Positions 39,933 to 48,857 of a stretch of 64,000 bases of DNA are shown here, in pieces (the first letter of the stretch is position 1; every line of letters starts with the position of its first letter). The notes beneath the pieces were generated by a model, which was given only the letters and a program-made list of their open reading frames with translations, did not search any database and was not told the origin of the DNA. A program made the translations under genes and the position numbers. Origin of the DNA: CBDCFV01 sp963664625 (GTDB taxonomy: Bacteria; Chloroflexota; Dehalococcoidia; Lucifugimonadales; UBA3495); assembly GCA_963664625.1 (NCBI GenBank), contig OY761541.1:1240001-1304000 (forward strand), given 5' to 3'.

Positions 39933-40946
39933 ATGCCTGACGACCCCAAGGCAGTAGCCATTACAGGAGCGTCCGGCTACATCGGGTCCCGGCTGTTGCG
40001 AAGGCTGGAGGACGAGGAGGGCATCCGCAAGCTGGTTGCGATAGACCTCCATTCCCCCATCGAGCCGATCCACAACATGGCGGCTTATCGGATGGATGCG
40101 GCCGAGCCCATCGATTCGGCGCTGCTGGCTCACCGGGTAACTACGCTGGTGCACTTGGCGTTCAAAAGTTCTTTTTCAGGCCGACCGGGACGGAACCGCG
40201 GCGAAGTGGACGCCTTCCGGCAGACCAATCTGGACACGCTGCAATCGGTCCTGGAGTCCTGCGTCCGGGCCGGCGTGAACCACATCATCTACCTGAGTTC
40301 CTATACGGTCTACGGGGCCCACCCCGACAATCCCATACCGATTACCGAATCGTCCCCCGTGCGTCCTTTGCAGGATTTTGCTTATGGGTACGATAAGTAC
40401 CTGTCGGAGCAGATGCTCCGGGACTTCCAGGAACAACACCCCGATATAGCGGTGACCATCCTGCGCTCGTGCATCGTGCTTGGTCCCTCTGCCAACAACT
40501 ACGTGGCCAACGCATTCTTCAAACCCTGGTTGTTGGGCGTTTGGAACCATAACCCGCCAATGCAGTTCGTTTATGAGGAGGACTTGGCCAGGATATTGAC
40601 CATTGTCGTTCAACAGCGCCTCGCCGGCGTGTTCAACGTGGCCGGCGACGGGGTGGTGTTTTACCGGGAAATGGCCGAGATGATCCAGAGCAGGCTTGTG
40701 ATGCTGCCCTCTTTTCTGGCGCTGTTGTTGACTCGGCTTGCTTGGAAGCTTCGCCTACAGGCGGATACACCGGGTACCGGGCTGGCCCTGATGACATACC
40801 CCATAATACTCAGCACCGGAAAATTGCACGAAGCTACAGGCTACCGCTTCTGGCACACTTCACTGGAAACTCTGACAGCTTTCACCAACGCTAACCTCGT
40901 GGACAGGGGTAACCGCAGATTCATGGGATACCGCAGATTCATATGA
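39933..40946 (+). CDS. NAD-dependent epimerase/dehydratase
   Basis: A 337-residue extended SDR protein. AITGASGYIGSRLLRRL (residues 9-25) is the nucleotide-binding motif, IYLSSYTVYG the SSxxVYG block, and YGYDK the YxxxK catalytic pair. It probably acts on a nucleotide sugar or related substrate. It follows the hopanoid genes on the same strand but is separated from hpnD by a repeat, so a role in hopanoid head-group modification is only possible. The last 12 residues (RGNRRFMGYRRFI) come from the imperfect repeat GCAGATTCAT and look non-native. Confidence 0.85.
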   Translation: MPDDPKAVAITGASGYIGSRLLRRLEDEEGIRKLVAIDLHSPIEPIHNMAAYRMDAAEPIDSALLAHRVTTLVHLAFKSSFSGRPGRNRGEVDAFRQTNLDTLQSVLESCVRAGVNHIIYLSSYTVYGAHPDNPIPITESSPVRPLQDFAYGYDKYLSEQMLRDFQEQHPDIAVTILRSCIVLGPSANNYVANAFFKPWLLGVWNHNPPMQFVYEEDLARILTIVVQQRLAGVFNVAGDGVVFYREMAEMIQSRLVMLPSFLALLLTRLAWKLRLQADTPGTGLALMTYPIILSTGKLHEATGYRFWHTSLETLTAFTNANLVDRGNRRFMGYRRFI

Positions 40947-41911
40947 TTAATCAGGATAATCAGAGGTGCATGATAATCAGTGGTCAACCGCCAGTTAAAG
41001 TGATCATCGACACCGACCCGGGCGTGGATGACGCCATTGCCATATTGATGGCCTTGGCGTCTCCATCCTTGGACATAATCGGTATGACGACCGTGGGCGG
41101 CAACGTGCCCTTGGCTCGCACCACCCGCAACGCGCTGGCCTTGCTGGAGTACGTTGGGCGCTCGGACATTCCGGTGGTGCGGGGCGGTTCCCGGCCGGTC
41201 AAGGGGCGTTTCAGGTACGCCAAGGGAGTGCATTCAGCCAGCGGAATGACGCGCAAGCTCCCCAACCCCAAGACCACGACAATTGATGAGACCGCGGTGG
41301 ACTTTCTGGCAAGGCAACTCCAACAGTCACCCGGACAGGTCACCGTCATTGCACTGGGGCCCCTGACCAACCTGGCAAGGCTGCTCCAGCGGCATCCGCC
41401 CGCATTGGGACTGGCAGAGAAGTTGGTGGTGATGGGAGGAGCGGTCAACTCGGGCGGCAACGTAACCGAGCACGCCGAGTTTAACTTTTACAGCGACCCG
41501 GCGGCCGCCCAATTGGTCCTGTCGTCGGGAGTCCCCCTGACCTTGGTGGACCTGCCGGCCTGTCGGCAGGTGGTGGGCGGGCGGGAGGAGATGACGAGCC
41601 TGCGCAGCCGCAGCCCGCTGGGGACCTTGGCCCTTGAGATGCTTGCGGACTGGTTCCGCCGCGACGCGGCCCGGGAGCGGTTCGTGTACTACGATCCCCT
41701 GACCGTAGCGGCGGCCCTGGACCCTTGCGTGATAACGACTCGTGACGTGACGCTGAGAGTAGAATCGTCCGACCCGGACCCGCGAATGCGTATAACCGAC
41801 CTATGGGGCAAGACCACCATCGAAAGCGAAAAAGGTCCGGTCGCGTTGGCCGACCAAGTAGATACCGGCCGGTTTCATACCCTGTTCCGGGAGTTGCTGG
41901 AACTGGATTGA
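40943..41911 (+). CDS. Nucleoside hydrolase family protein
   Basis: A 322-residue inosine/uridine-preferring-type hydrolase. The calcium-binding start is VIIDTDPGVDDA (residues 20-31), followed by ALGPLTNLA (137-145) and EFNFYSDPAAA (179-189). The catalytic-base Asp is in the first motif. Where many members have a V-T/S-H motif near residue 206, this one reads LPACRQ (204-209), so the leaving-group His is absent. ATG 40943 overlaps the previous stop; ATG 40970 lies just inside and is equally likely, because both are in a repeat-like stretch (TAATCAGGATAATCAGAGG). It probably salvages nucleosides. Confidence 0.87.
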   Translation: MINQDNQRCMIISGQPPVKVIIDTDPGVDDAIAILMALASPSLDIIGMTTVGGNVPLARTTRNALALLEYVGRSDIPVVRGGSRPVKGRFRYAKGVHSASGMTRKLPNPKTTTIDETAVDFLARQLQQSPGQVTVIALGPLTNLARLLQRHPPALGLAEKLVVMGGAVNSGGNVTEHAEFNFYSDPAAAQLVLSSGVPLTLVDLPACRQVVGGREEMTSLRSRSPLGTLALEMLADWFRRDAARERFVYYDPLTVAAALDPCVITTRDVTLRVESSDPDPRMRITDLWGKTTIESEKGPVALADQVDTGRFHTLFRELLELD

Positions 41912-41926
41912 GCCTGCCCTCAACTT

Positions 41927-41952
41927 GTCATTCCCGCGCAGGCGGGAATCCA
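41927..41952. repeat. Dispersed palindromic repeat
   Basis: GTCATTCCCGCGCAGGCGGG followed by AATCCA, between the nucleoside hydrolase and aldo/keto reductase genes, which converge here. Confidence 0.88.
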
Positions 41953-41985
41953 CCGGTATCGGAAATAGCAGCGTCGCCTCGGAGA

Positions 41986-42987
41986 TTAAATCTCCCGGAA
42001 CTCCGGCTCTGGGTCAACCAAGTAGAACGCGTTGTCCCAAAGCTCGTCCAAGTACTCCTGCTCCGCGTCGGTAAGGTCAGGGGTCTCCACCGCGGCCGTG
42101 TACTCTTTCAACTCGTCCATGTTGGTGAAGTTGGGCAGCACAGACACTATCTGGGGCTTCTTCAAGCAGAACTGGATGGCCGACTGCCCCAGCGTCCTGG
42201 TGTCTTCCAATTCCAGGAAGCGCACCCGGTCAACCTTCTGCATCGCCTCCTTCAGCCACTCGGCCCGTCTATGGGCCCGGTGGTCGCTTTCGTCGAAGGT
42301 TGGTATCTCGATAAACTCGCCCGTGAGCGTATTCGATGCGTGGGGCACCCGCGACAGCAGCCCAACTTCCTGGTCCTTCGCGATGGGAAAGAAGTCCTTG
42401 GCCGGCTGCTGCTCCAGTATGCTGTAGATGATTTGCAGGCTGTCCACGTGGCGGTCCTTCATCGAGGTCTCACCCTCTTCGAACCAGCCTATGTCCGGCC
42501 CCAGCGCGACGCCGAAGTAACGGATTTTGCCCTCGACCTGCAACTGCTCCAGCGTCTCGAACAACTCGTCCCGCTCCAGCGCGTCCACCCGCGGGTTGTG
42601 TATCTGGTACAGGTCGATGTAGTCGGTGTTCAGGCGCCGCAGGCTCTGTTCGCAGGCGTACCGCACGAACTCGCGCTCGAAGTTCTGCTTACGCTCCTGG
42701 TGGCCGATGCGCGGCGTGGGGTCGTAAAAGTCGTAGCCGAACTTCGTGGCTATGATTATGTCGTTTCGGCGGTGCCCCAGAATCTTGGCCAGGATCTCTT
42801 CTCCATATCCCTCGCCGTAGGTATCGGCTGTGTCGAAGAAGTTCACTCCCAGTTCCACGGCGTTTTCCAGCAGTGCTGCCTTGTCCGCCTCCTCTATCCG
42901 GCCCCACCAGTTGGTCGCCACGGTCCAGACCCCGAACCCTACTTCCGAAAGCTCCAGCTCCGTCCGGGGCATTTTACGGAATTTCAT
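41986..42987 (-). CDS. Aldo/keto reductase
   Basis: A 333-residue (alpha/beta)8-barrel oxidoreductase. The catalytic tetrad is visible: Asp and Tyr in NFFDTADTYGEG (residues 49-60), Lys in IIATKFGYD, and His in DLYQIHNP. The C-terminal NADPH site follows (LPNFTNMDEL). Members reduce aldehydes and ketones with NADPH. There is no operon partner: the neighbouring genes are 66 bp or more away. The substrate is unknown. Confidence 0.92.
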   Translation of the reverse strand: MKFRKMPRTELELSEVGFGVWTVATNWWGRIEEADKAALLENAVELGVNFFDTADTYGEGYGEEILAKILGHRRNDIIIATKFGYDFYDPTPRIGHQERKQNFEREFVRYACEQSLRRLNTDYIDLYQIHNPRVDALERDELFETLEQLQVEGKIRYFGVALGPDIGWFEEGETSMKDRHVDSLQIIYSILEQQPAKDFFPIAKDQEVGLLSRVPHASNTLTGEFIEIPTFDESDHRAHRRAEWLKEAMQKVDRVRFLELEDTRTLGQSAIQFCLKKPQIVSVLPNFTNMDELKEYTAAVETPDLTDAEQEYLDELWDNAFYLVDPEPEFREI

Positions 42988-43053
42988 GGTGCTTTATCCC
43001 CAAGTCATTCCGGCCCCAAGAATATAGGGGCGGGAAGCGTTAAATATTCTCAC

Positions 43054-43668
43054 TCAACCGGCGGCTACCGCCAGCCCAAGACTCCCCTTCACCTCGTCCA
43101 CTCTGCGGCGGAACTCCTCATCGCTCATTACCGGCTCCATGTTGCCCAGCGGCACTTCGACCAGGTCTTCGACCCAGGATGTGCAGCCACTGTATTCCGG
43201 GAGCCAGGGAACGGTCACCGGCGTTTCCAGGCGGTACACCCGCAGCAGCATTACCGACAGGGGGAGCGTGGGCTTCCAGCGAAGCCTGGACTGGGCGTAG
43301 GCGGTGGTCCAGATGTAGTGTGGCTCCAGGTCGTCCACCTTGCCCTGGTCCAGTAGCTCCAGCGCCTCTTCCATCCTGGCAAAGTGGGTAAAGGTTATCT
43401 CGCCCGGGTCCCTCGGCTGTTCCAGAAGAGCCTCCAATGCAGGCTGGTAAGCGGGCTGCAACAGTTCGACCTTCTGGTGCTCATAGGTGGGGTACAGCAA
43501 AAACTCCGGGTGCAGCACCCGGAAGTCCTTGCTCGATTCGTGGATTCCGCCCTTGCGCAGCAATAGAATCTGCTCACCCTGGGCCAGGGCCTGCACGGTG
43601 ACCGCCCATTCCTTCAGGGCGATGTGGCACTGCTTCGGTTGCATAACTGCTGCCCTCCCTTTCGACAA
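43054..43668 (-). CDS. DUF1802-family protein
   Basis: About 204 residues (196 if ATG Met9 at 43644 is used). ALKEWAVTVQALAQGEQILL, RKGGIHE, FLLYPTYEHQ and W.PTLPLS are the DUF1802 blocks known from cyanobacteria and Chloroflexota. The function of the family is not known. It lies between the aldo/keto reductase and TatD genes on the same strand, with 66- and 135-bp gaps. Confidence 0.85.
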   Translation of the reverse strand: MSKGRAAVMQPKQCHIALKEWAVTVQALAQGEQILLLRKGGIHESSKDFRVLHPEFLLYPTYEHQKVELLQPAYQPALEALLEQPRDPGEITFTHFARMEEALELLDQGKVDDLEPHYIWTTAYAQSRLRWKPTLPLSVMLLRVYRLETPVTVPWLPEYSGCTSWVEDLVEVPLGNMEPVMSDEEFRRRVDEVKGSLGLAVAAG

Positions 43669-43803
43669 ACGGCCGCCAAACTTTCGTTTCAGGACAGTGT
43701 TTCAAGTCCAATCCGGTACATCAATGGTAACACCGGCAATGCCCGGTCTCAACGCGGCGGCGCGGTCGGGCCTGCCGCCAGTAGCAAGTCTCCGCCGCCG
43801 GTC

Positions 43804-44601
43804 TTAGCCCTGCTCGATCAAGCGCTCCAGCCCCAGTAAACGGGTCAGGTTGCCGCTGGTGACCTGGGCCACTTCGTCCAGGCTGACCCCCTTTATCTCG
43901 GCCAGCTTCTGGGCCACCGTCTGCACGTGGCGGGGCTCGGTCCAGTTGTGCCGGTACTTCTTGAAGGGCTGGGGGGCGGCATCGGTCTCCAGGACGATGT
44001 TCTCCAACGGAATGTTCTTCGCAGTCTCCTGCAACTCTGGAAGCCGTAGCAGCGGCCGGGCCAACGAAATGAAGAACCCGCAGTCGATGGCCTCACTGGC
44101 GGTTGCCTCGTCGGCTTGGAAGTAGTGCATCACCCCGCCCACGTCCCCGGCCCCCTCCTCGCGCAGGGTCTGGAACACCTCCGGGTGTGACTCCCTGGAG
44201 TGGAAGATGATGGGCAATTTCAACTCCCGGGCCAAACGTATCTGCTCGCGGAACACTTGGTACTGGACCTCATGGTCGGGAGAATCGGGCAGAAAGTCCA
44301 ACCCGATCTCGCTGATGCACACCACCTTGTCGCAACCCTCCGCCATCGCCTTCAAGTCGGTGTAGGTCCCTTCGTCGATCATCTCGCGGGCGTTCATCGG
44401 GTGAATGCCCACGCCCGCGTACAGCATCTCGTACTGCTGCGTCATCTGGATGCACTTCTTGGTCGATTCCATCGTAGTGCCCGCCACCACGATGAACCTT
44501 ACCCCGGCATCCTGTGCACGCTGCAATATATCCGGCATCTCAATGGCCGGGTAATCGTCAATGTGGGTATGGCAATCGGCCAGCAGGGCGTTATCGGACA
44601 T
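43804..44601 (-). CDS. tatD: TatD-family metal-dependent hydrolase
   Basis: A 265-residue amidohydrolase-fold protein. Metal ligands are seen in LADCHTHIDD (residues 7-16, HxH), SEIGLDF (Glu), IIFHSRESHPE (His), GVMHYF (His) and VLETDAAP (Asp). TatD proteins are 3'-5' exonucleases acting on single-stranded DNA or RNA, and related D-aminoacyl-tRNA or phosphodiester hydrolases. It is transcribed divergently from the suf operon. Confidence 0.92.
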   Translation of the reverse strand: MSDNALLADCHTHIDDYPAIEMPDILQRAQDAGVRFIVVAGTTMESTKKCIQMTQQYEMLYAGVGIHPMNAREMIDEGTYTDLKAMAEGCDKVVCISEIGLDFLPDSPDHEVQYQVFREQIRLARELKLPIIFHSRESHPEVFQTLREEGAGDVGGVMHYFQADEATASEAIDCGFFISLARPLLRLPELQETAKNIPLENIVLETDAAPQPFKKYRHNWTEPRHVQTVAQKLAEIKGVSLDEVAQVTSGNLTRLLGLERLIEQG

Positions 44602-44766
44602 TGCATCAGCTCCCTTGATTCAAGTTGGACTTCAAGTGGCCCGAAGCCCCCAACCGAAGTGGGCTTGCAGGCCGGTAAATCAAAGCCAGGACAAATACGA
44701 TGAATAGAATAGCACTTATGTCACGCACCATACTACGCCGCTGGTCAGCCGCAGTTACGATAATCG

Positions 44767-44820
44767 TTGACACCCACCATCCCCGATGCTAGCATAATTG
44801 TCGACTTGTTCAGTCAACAA
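44767..44820 (+). promoter_or_regulatory. Promoter and dyad operator candidate for the suf operon
   Basis: TTGACA (44767-44772) and TAGCAT (44790-44795, 17-bp spacer) or the overlapping CATAAT could form a promoter. Directly after lies a 23-bp dyad, TTGTCGACT-TGTTC-AGTCAACAA (44798-44820, 8 of 9 pairs). It is placed to act as an operator for an iron-sulfur-responsive repressor. No regulator gene is in the window. The rest of the 300-bp gap before sufB shows nothing else. Confidence 0.45.
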
Positions 44821-44903
44821 TGTTATCATCTTGCGGGCCTCCAGTATGACGGGTGTTACGGTGGCCCGGTCGGGGTGGAAAACCTTGGACGGAGGAAGAC
44901 CGA

Positions 44904-46379
44904 ATGACGGCGCCCAGGATCATATCCCGCACCGCCACCAGTTCCAGTGACCTGGACACTGACTACAAGTGGGGCTTCACCATCGACATCGACTCGGACG
45001 TGGCCCCCAAGGGGTTGAGCGAAGACATCGTCCGGTTGATCTCCGCCAAGAAGGAAGAGCCGGAATGGATGCTGGAATGGCGTCTCAAGGCCTATCGTCA
45101 TTGGGAACGGCTGAGCCGGAACTACGAGGAACCCAAATGGGCCAACGTCAGCTACCCCCCGATAGACTACCAGGACATCTACTACTACGCCGCCCCCTCG
45201 TCCAAGGAAGACGCGCCCAAGAGCCTCGAAGAAGTCGATCCTGAAATATTGGAAGCCTTCAACAAGCTGGGCATACCGTTGGCCGAGCAGGAAAAGCTGG
45301 CCGGGGTGGCCGTCGACGCCGTGCTGGACAGCGTATCCGTCGCCACTACCTACCAAGAAACCCTGGAAAAAGCCGGCGTAATCTTCTGCTCCATGAGCGA
45401 GGCCATCCGGAACCACCCCGACCTGGTGCAAAAATACCTCGGCTCGGTGGTGCCCTACGGGGACAACTTCTACGCCAGCCTCAACTCGGCGGTCTTCAGC
45501 GACGGGTCCTTTGCCTACATCCCCAAGGGCGTCCGTTGCCCCATGGAGTTGATGACCTATTTCCGCATTAACCAAGCCGACTCGGGCCAGTTCGAGCGCA
45601 CCCTCATCGTCGCCGAGGAGGGTTCCTACGTCAGCTACCTGGAAGGGTGCACCGCTCCGGCCCGGAAGACCCATCAGTTGCACGCCGCCGTTGTGGAACT
45701 GGTCGCCCTTGACGACGCCGAGATAAAGTACTCCACCCTGCAGAACTGGTTCCCCGGAGACAAGGAAGGCAAGGGCGGGGTCTACAACTTCGTCACCAAG
45801 CGGGGCAAGGCTGCGGGGCGGAACTCCAAAATATCCTGGACCCAGGTCGAGACCGGCTCAGCCATCACTTGGAAGTACCCCAGCGTCATCCTGCAGGGAG
45901 ACAACTCGGTGGGGGAGTTCTACTCCGTTGCCTTGGTGAACAACTACCAGCAGGCCGACACCGGCACCAAGATGATTCACGCCGGGAAGAACACCAAGAG
46001 CACCATCGTCGCCAAGGGTATCTCCGCCGGGCAGGGCAACGCCACCTATCGCGGCTTGGTCAAGATGATGCCCACCGCCGACAACGCCAGGAACTTTACC
46101 CAATGCGACTCGTTGCTCATCGGCGACAAGTGCGGCGCCCACACCGTGCCCTACATCGAGGTTCGCAACCCCACCGCCCAGATGGAGCACGAGGCCTCCA
46201 CGTCCAAGGTCAGCGACGAGCAGCTTTTCTACTGCCAGCAGCGCGGCATCGGCGTCGAGGACGCCCACTACATGATCATCAACGGCTTCTGCCGCGGCAT
46301 CTTCCAAGAACTGCCCTTCGAGTTCGCAATGGAAGCATCCCAGCTGTTAAAGGTCAGCCTTGAAGGGGCAGTAGGGTAA
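44904..46379 (+). CDS. sufB: Fe-S cluster assembly scaffold SufB
   Basis: A 491-residue SufB. The start ATG 44904 has GGAGGA 7 bp upstream, and the extra 17 codons of the open frame before it are not conserved-looking. Characteristic segments are NLNSAVFSDGSFAYIPKGV (in pieces, about 190-210), ISWTQVETGSAITWKYPS and THSCDS-equivalent FTQCDSLLIGD. SufB forms the SufBC2D scaffold and builds the cluster. It is the first gene of a suf operon. Confidence 0.96.
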   Translation: MTAPRIISRTATSSSDLDTDYKWGFTIDIDSDVAPKGLSEDIVRLISAKKEEPEWMLEWRLKAYRHWERLSRNYEEPKWANVSYPPIDYQDIYYYAAPSSKEDAPKSLEEVDPEILEAFNKLGIPLAEQEKLAGVAVDAVLDSVSVATTYQETLEKAGVIFCSMSEAIRNHPDLVQKYLGSVVPYGDNFYASLNSAVFSDGSFAYIPKGVRCPMELMTYFRINQADSGQFERTLIVAEEGSYVSYLEGCTAPARKTHQLHAAVVELVALDDAEIKYSTLQNWFPGDKEGKGGVYNFVTKRGKAAGRNSKISWTQVETGSAITWKYPSVILQGDNSVGEFYSVALVNNYQQADTGTKMIHAGKNTKSTIVAKGISAGQGNATYRGLVKMMPTADNARNFTQCDSLLIGDKCGAHTVPYIEVRNPTAQMEHEASTSKVSDEQLFYCQQRGIGVEDAHYMIINGFCRGIFQELPFEFAMEASQLLKVSLEGAVG

Positions 46380-46385
46380 ACACGA

Positions 46386-46619
46386 ATGACTCTGGAAGAA
46401 AGGGTGAGCCGATTGGAAGGGGCGTTCGAGCAACTGCCCGGACGGATAGATGCCTTGGAAAACAGTCTGAGGGCTGAAATTAGGGCGGCTATTGCGGCGT
46501 CTGAGAATGGGTTGCGAGCCGAAATGAAGGCTATGGAGCTTCGAATCACGCTATGGCTCGGTGGCTATGTGTTCGCCGCAGTTGGCCTTGGCATAGCAGC
46601 AATGAAGTTGCTCCCGTAG
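46386..46619 (+). CDS. Small coiled-coil protein with C-terminal membrane anchor (XhlA-like), copy 2
   Basis: A 77-residue protein 6 bp after sufB. TLEERVSRLEGAFEQL is followed by a charged helical middle and one membrane helix (residues about 53-75, LWLGGYVFAAVGLGIAAMK). EERVSRLEG and the layout match the protein at 27193-27405. It lies inside the suf operon, which normally has no membrane component. A role in anchoring the SUF machinery is speculation; it may simply be an inserted mobile gene. Confidence 0.65.
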   Translation: MTLEERVSRLEGAFEQLPGRIDALENSLRAEIRAAIAASENGLRAEMKAMELRITLWLGGYVFAAVGLGIAAMKLLP

Positions 46620-46719
46620 CGGCGAGAAGACGGGTTGTGATGATTTGAGCTTCCTCCTGACCAACGCACCCGAATCATTACCAACGACAATCCGGAAGAG
46701 ACTGGACATTAAGACAATA

Positions 46720-47508
46720 ATGACGGAATCGACCAACTATAACCACCCAATGCTCCAAGTCCGCGACCTCCGCGTAAAGGTAGCCGACGCCGACATCCTG
46801 AACGGCATCGACTTCACGGTGTCTCCGGGCGAAGTCCACGCCATCATGGGGCCCAACGGATCGGGGAAGAGCACCCTGGCCAACGTCCTCGCCGGCAAGC
46901 CTGATTACGAAGTCACCGCCGGTGAAGTGGTCTATCAGGGCCATGACCTGCTGGCGATGGAGCCGGAGGAGCGCGCCCGCGAAGGCGTGTTCCTTGCCTT
47001 CCAGTACCCTATGGAACTCCCCGGAGTCCGCGCTTGGCAGTTCCTCAAGGCGGCGATGGACGCCAAACGCCAGCACAACGGTGAGGAAGAACTGAGCGCC
47101 CGCGACTTCGACCGTATGCTCCGGGACAAGATCAGGATGGTCGAAATCGACCCCGAACTCGCCCGCCGCACGGTCAACGAAGGCTTCTCCGGCGGCGAGA
47201 AGAAGCGCAACGAAATCCTCCAAATGGCCATGCTGGAGCCAACGCTCGCCATATTGGATGAGACCGACTCCGGCCTCGATATCGACGCCCTGCGCATCGT
47301 AGCCGACGGCGTCAACAAGCTGCGCAGCGACTCCAACGCCATGGTCCTGGTGACCCACTACCAACGGATGCTCAACTACATCACTCCGGACTACGTCCAC
47401 GTCCTGATGGACGGGCGTATCGTGCGTTCCGGCGGCCCCGAACTGGCCCACGAACTTGAAGAGAAGGGCTACGACTGGATCAAAGAAGCCATCGACAGCA
47501 ACTTATGA
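46720..47508 (+). CDS. sufC: Fe-S assembly ATPase SufC
   Basis: About 262 residues from ATG 46720. The ABC-type ATPase motifs are complete: Walker A GPNGSGKST, signature FSGGEKKR and Walker B LAILDETDSGLD. SufC drives conformational change in the SufBC2D scaffold. The open frame extends 25 codons further upstream, but those are not similar to SufC; ATG 46750 (MLQVRDL) is a tighter start. The stop overlaps the sufD start (ATGA). Confidence 0.96.
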   Translation: MTESTNYNHPMLQVRDLRVKVADADILNGIDFTVSPGEVHAIMGPNGSGKSTLANVLAGKPDYEVTAGEVVYQGHDLLAMEPEERAREGVFLAFQYPMELPGVRAWQFLKAAMDAKRQHNGEEELSARDFDRMLRDKIRMVEIDPELARRTVNEGFSGGEKKRNEILQMAMLEPTLAILDETDSGLDIDALRIVADGVNKLRSDSNAMVLVTHYQRMLNYITPDYVHVLMDGRIVRSGGPELAHELEEKGYDWIKEAIDSNL

Positions 47509-48857
47509 CTCAAACAGCTACTAGACTGGACGACTACCGGGCCGGGTTCGAGGCCTTGGAGCAACGGGCGGGCACAGGTCAGCCCGAATGGCTCCGGCTT
47601 CTCCGGGCCCGCGCGTGGAACAGGTTCAACCAACTGGGGTTTCCCATCGCCCGCCGCGGCAACGAACGGTGGAAGTACACCAACGTGCGCCCGTTGGCGG
47701 TAGCCAGCTTCCAAACACCCGATTACGGGCCTTCATTGGTTGATCGCGATGGATTGAAAGCCGTCGCCCCCTGGGACGACGGTTGGCATAACCTGGTATT
47801 CCTGGACGGGCGGTACAACGAGACCCTCTCCGGGGGGCCAAGTCAAGGCGGCGGCATCACCGTTACGGGCTTGGCCGAAGCCATAGGTTCCAATATCGCG
47901 GGAATCCAACAGCACTTGGGGCAACACGCCGATTTCCAGGACGAGGCCTTTACGGCCTTGAACACCTCTTTCCTTGAAGATGGGGCTTTGGTCCAAGTGG
48001 CGGCCAACTGCCAGTCCGCGGCGCCGGTGCACTTCATTTTCATAACCACAGACCAGCAACGCCAGACCGTCTCGCACCCCAGGGTCCTGGTCATCGCCGG
48101 TCCAAACTCCCGCGTGACGGTCACGGAGACCTATGCGACTCTGTCCGGTTCACGCTATTTCACCAACGCCGTGACTGAATTTGTCCTTGAGGATGGCGCC
48201 CAAGTAGACCACTACCGCCTCCTCCTCGAAAGTTCCGAAGCCTTCCACGTTGGCGTAAGCCGCGCGGTGCAGGGCAGGGACAGCAATTTCAGGTCCACGT
48301 CTTTCGCCAAGGGCGCGGCCATGGCAAGACAGGACTTCCAAGTATTGCAGGACGCTCCCGGTGCATTCTGCTCCCTGAACGGGCTGTACTTGACCACCGG
48401 TGAACAACACATAGACAACCTGATTAACATCGACCATGCCCGGCCGAACACCACCAGCCGGTTGTTTTACAAGGGTATCCTCGACGGCAAGTCCAAGGCC
48501 GTGTTCGGCGGTGAAGTGCTGGTACGGAAGGACGCCCAGAAGGCCGATGCCCGCCAGACCGACAAGAACCTGCTGTTGTCCCGCGATGCGGAAGTCGACA
48601 GCAAGCCCAGCCTCCTTATCTACGCCGACGACGTCCAGTGTACCCATGGCGCGACTGCCGGGCACATCGACGAAGACACTCTCTTCTATATGCAGAGCCG
48701 GGGGCTAGACAAGGAGACCGCCGGCCAGATTTTGATTCACGCCTTTGCCAACGAAATCATTGAAGCGGTGCAGGTTGAGCCGCTCCGCGATTACCTGGAC
48801 CAACTGTTCCTGGACGCAATACCGACCAAGGGTCTTCAATTCGGGAGCGCAGCATGA
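47505..48857 (+). CDS. sufD: Fe-S assembly scaffold subunit SufD
   Basis: A 450-residue SufD, the SufB paralogue of the SufBC2D complex. RGNERWKYTNVRPLAVASF (residues about 46-64) is the usual SufD N-terminal block. The C-terminal half contains FYKGILDGKSKAVFGG, CTHGATAGHIDEDTLFYMQS and RGLDKETA, the conserved beta-helix/helical end (in pieces). It is coupled to sufC by an ATGA overlap and to sufS by an ATGA overlap. Confidence 0.95.
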   Translation: MTQTATRLDDYRAGFEALEQRAGTGQPEWLRLLRARAWNRFNQLGFPIARRGNERWKYTNVRPLAVASFQTPDYGPSLVDRDGLKAVAPWDDGWHNLVFLDGRYNETLSGGPSQGGGITVTGLAEAIGSNIAGIQQHLGQHADFQDEAFTALNTSFLEDGALVQVAANCQSAAPVHFIFITTDQQRQTVSHPRVLVIAGPNSRVTVTETYATLSGSRYFTNAVTEFVLEDGAQVDHYRLLLESSEAFHVGVSRAVQGRDSNFRSTSFAKGAAMARQDFQVLQDAPGAFCSLNGLYLTTGEQHIDNLINIDHARPNTTSRLFYKGILDGKSKAVFGGEVLVRKDAQKADARQTDKNLLLSRDAEVDSKPSLLIYADDVQCTHGATAGHIDEDTLFYMQSRGLDKETAGQILIHAFANEIIEAVQVEPLRDYLDQLFLDAIPTKGLQFGSAA

